Position numbers and translations under genes: made by a program. Positions 62,918 to 64,000 of a DNA stretch of 64,000 bases are shown piece after piece. The notes under the pieces were generated by a model, which saw only the letters and a list, made by a program, of their open reading frames with translations, was not told the DNA's origin and made no database searches. The stretch spans positions 35,547,627-35,611,626 of the forward strand of contig OY365807.1 in the NCBI GenBank assembly GCA_959347315.1, written 5' to 3'. The first letter of the stretch is position 1. Every line of letters starts with the position of its first letter. Source of the DNA: Bimastos eiseni (taxonomy: Eukaryota; Annelida; Clitellata; Crassiclitellata; Lumbricidae).

Positions 62918-63746
62918 ATCTGATGATGATGACGACGACGACGATGATGATGATGCTGATAACGACGACGACAATGACGATAACGGCGACGATGATGGTT
63001 GCGATGGCAATGATGGACAATGACCAATTAGAGAAGAAGCGAAACTGGGACCACCATTCTGGACAGATTGTGTGCTTAGTATGGAGCAAGGATTACAGGT
63101 TTTGGTGGGATGAGTAATAAATATGGCAGTTGAAGGGATGGAAAAATTGAGAGGTCTGGGGAGGGATATACCAGGAATAGGAAGGAAGGCGGCAGTACAG
63201 AAAGGATGAGGAAGAAGAGAATGGGAGTCGAAAGAGAGGAAGGCGGGTGAGGACAAGGAGAAGGAAAGGAGGAAGTGATGATAGATGGAGCGGAGGAATG
63301 GAGGAATTACGACAAAGAGGATGAGACGCAAACGTTCATATATCATATTGAGAGGTCGTTGGTTATTGGTCAATGGCATCACATGATCTCATTCTCTGCT
63401 CCATCTCTTCCTCCATTCTCTGTCGTTTCATTATTCATAATGCAGCAGCAGCAACAGCAGCAGTGGATTCTTGTGACGGATGGTTGATTGTATGAGGAGT
63501 GATGGCAGAAGGAAGACGGAAAGGAAGACATGAAGAATGTCAGGATTAAAGGACAAAGGGATAGATCGAGTGAAAATAAGAAGAAAGTAAGGAAGTAGAG
63601 GAGGAATGATAGAAGAAAGGAGCTTGTGAACGTATGTATAAAGCATGAAACGTGAGTGCTGAGTGGAAGGTTGTGGGGAGTATCTAACAGAAACAATTGT
63701 CAGTTCTTAAGCCATTTCATCGTTGGTTGGATTAAATGTGGGGCAG
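62918..63746. other. Intergenic, purine-rich
   Basis: GAC/GAT runs to 63000, then GGAAGG/GAGGAAG-rich DNA with a (CAG)n-like run at 63440-63462. Nothing coding recognised. Confidence 0.5.
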
Positions 63747-64000
63747 TAAGCCTATAGTGTAGTGGTCAGCATGTTGGACAGTCAATCGAAAGGTCAGAGG
63801 TTAAGATCCCCACCAGGGCATAAATTTGGTTTGGATTTCTGCTCCACCTGCGCCCAACCTCCAAAGTCCACTCACCTATGATCAAGAGATATGACGTTAC
63901 ATTGTTTGTGAGAAGAAGAAACTGCGAGGGAGATGATTTGCCACCCACCCTCATATGCTGAATCCAAGAAAATAGCATCGCCAACAATTCTTACCAATGG
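63747..64000 (+). mobile_element. tRNA-derived SINE, cut by window edge
   Basis: The plus strand has TAGTGTAGTGGTCAGCATGT (A-box region) and GGTCAGAGGTTAAGATCCCC (B-box region) about 45 bp apart, as in a tRNA, then a non-tRNA body. Its right limit is unknown because the window ends. Confidence 0.65.

Noticed and set aside
62216..63382. 388-codon open frame on minus
   Set aside because: It is built from Ser/His/Pro/Phe low-complexity stretches over CT-rich, GAT-rich and GAAT repeats, with no domain.

Overview
This window looks like animal nuclear DNA. It is AT-rich, with genes split by many GT-AG introns, AATAAA poly(A) signals, abundant microsatellites and many decayed transposons. Three protein-coding genes can be supported with certainty. 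The gene set, the dense short palindrome TAGGCCTA(C) and the transposon mix suggest an invertebrate deuterostome (an echinoderm or hemichordate would fit). The species assignment is inference and weak.

Layout: 1-1209 is the 3' part of a CR1/L2-like LINE on the minus strand, cut by the window edge. 1210-12583 has no recognised gene but holds several transposons, including a 2.16-kb hAT-like element (3020-5175) with a perfect 8-bp target-site duplication, a 20-bp minisatellite and tetranucleotide arrays. 12584-18868 (minus) is a complete eight-exon RTF2 gene (replication termination factor 2; 340 aa predicted), with one GC-AG intron. 19818-34388 (plus) is a complete fifteen-exon argininosuccinate lyase gene (ASL; 460 aa predicted). 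RTF2 and ASL are head to head, with 949 bp between start codons, so they probably share a bidirectional promoter region. Their introns carry hAT-like elements, a tRNA-derived SINE, a LINE 3' end and several inverted-repeat elements. 34389-48180 is intergenic, repeat-rich, and includes a pure 395-bp ACTC array. 48355-49755 (plus) is an intronless SoxC (Sox4/11/12-type) HMG-box transcription factor gene, with a TATA box, inverted CCAAT boxes and a short upstream ORF. 49756-64000 holds its presumed 3' UTR, then non-coding DNA with an exact 64-bp palindrome, LINE and SINE fragments, a hAT remnant that still encodes part of the transposase dimerisation domain, and several minisatellites.

The three genes have unrelated jobs (replication-fork biology, urea cycle/arginine synthesis, developmental transcription). 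Apart from the RTF2-ASL promoter there is no sign that they work together. The richest unexplained structure is in the mobile DNA: at least four to five elements share a CAGRGGCG-like terminus and create 8-bp target duplications (four of them perfect), and the octamer TAGGCCTA is present or absent at matching points in two copies of one repeat.
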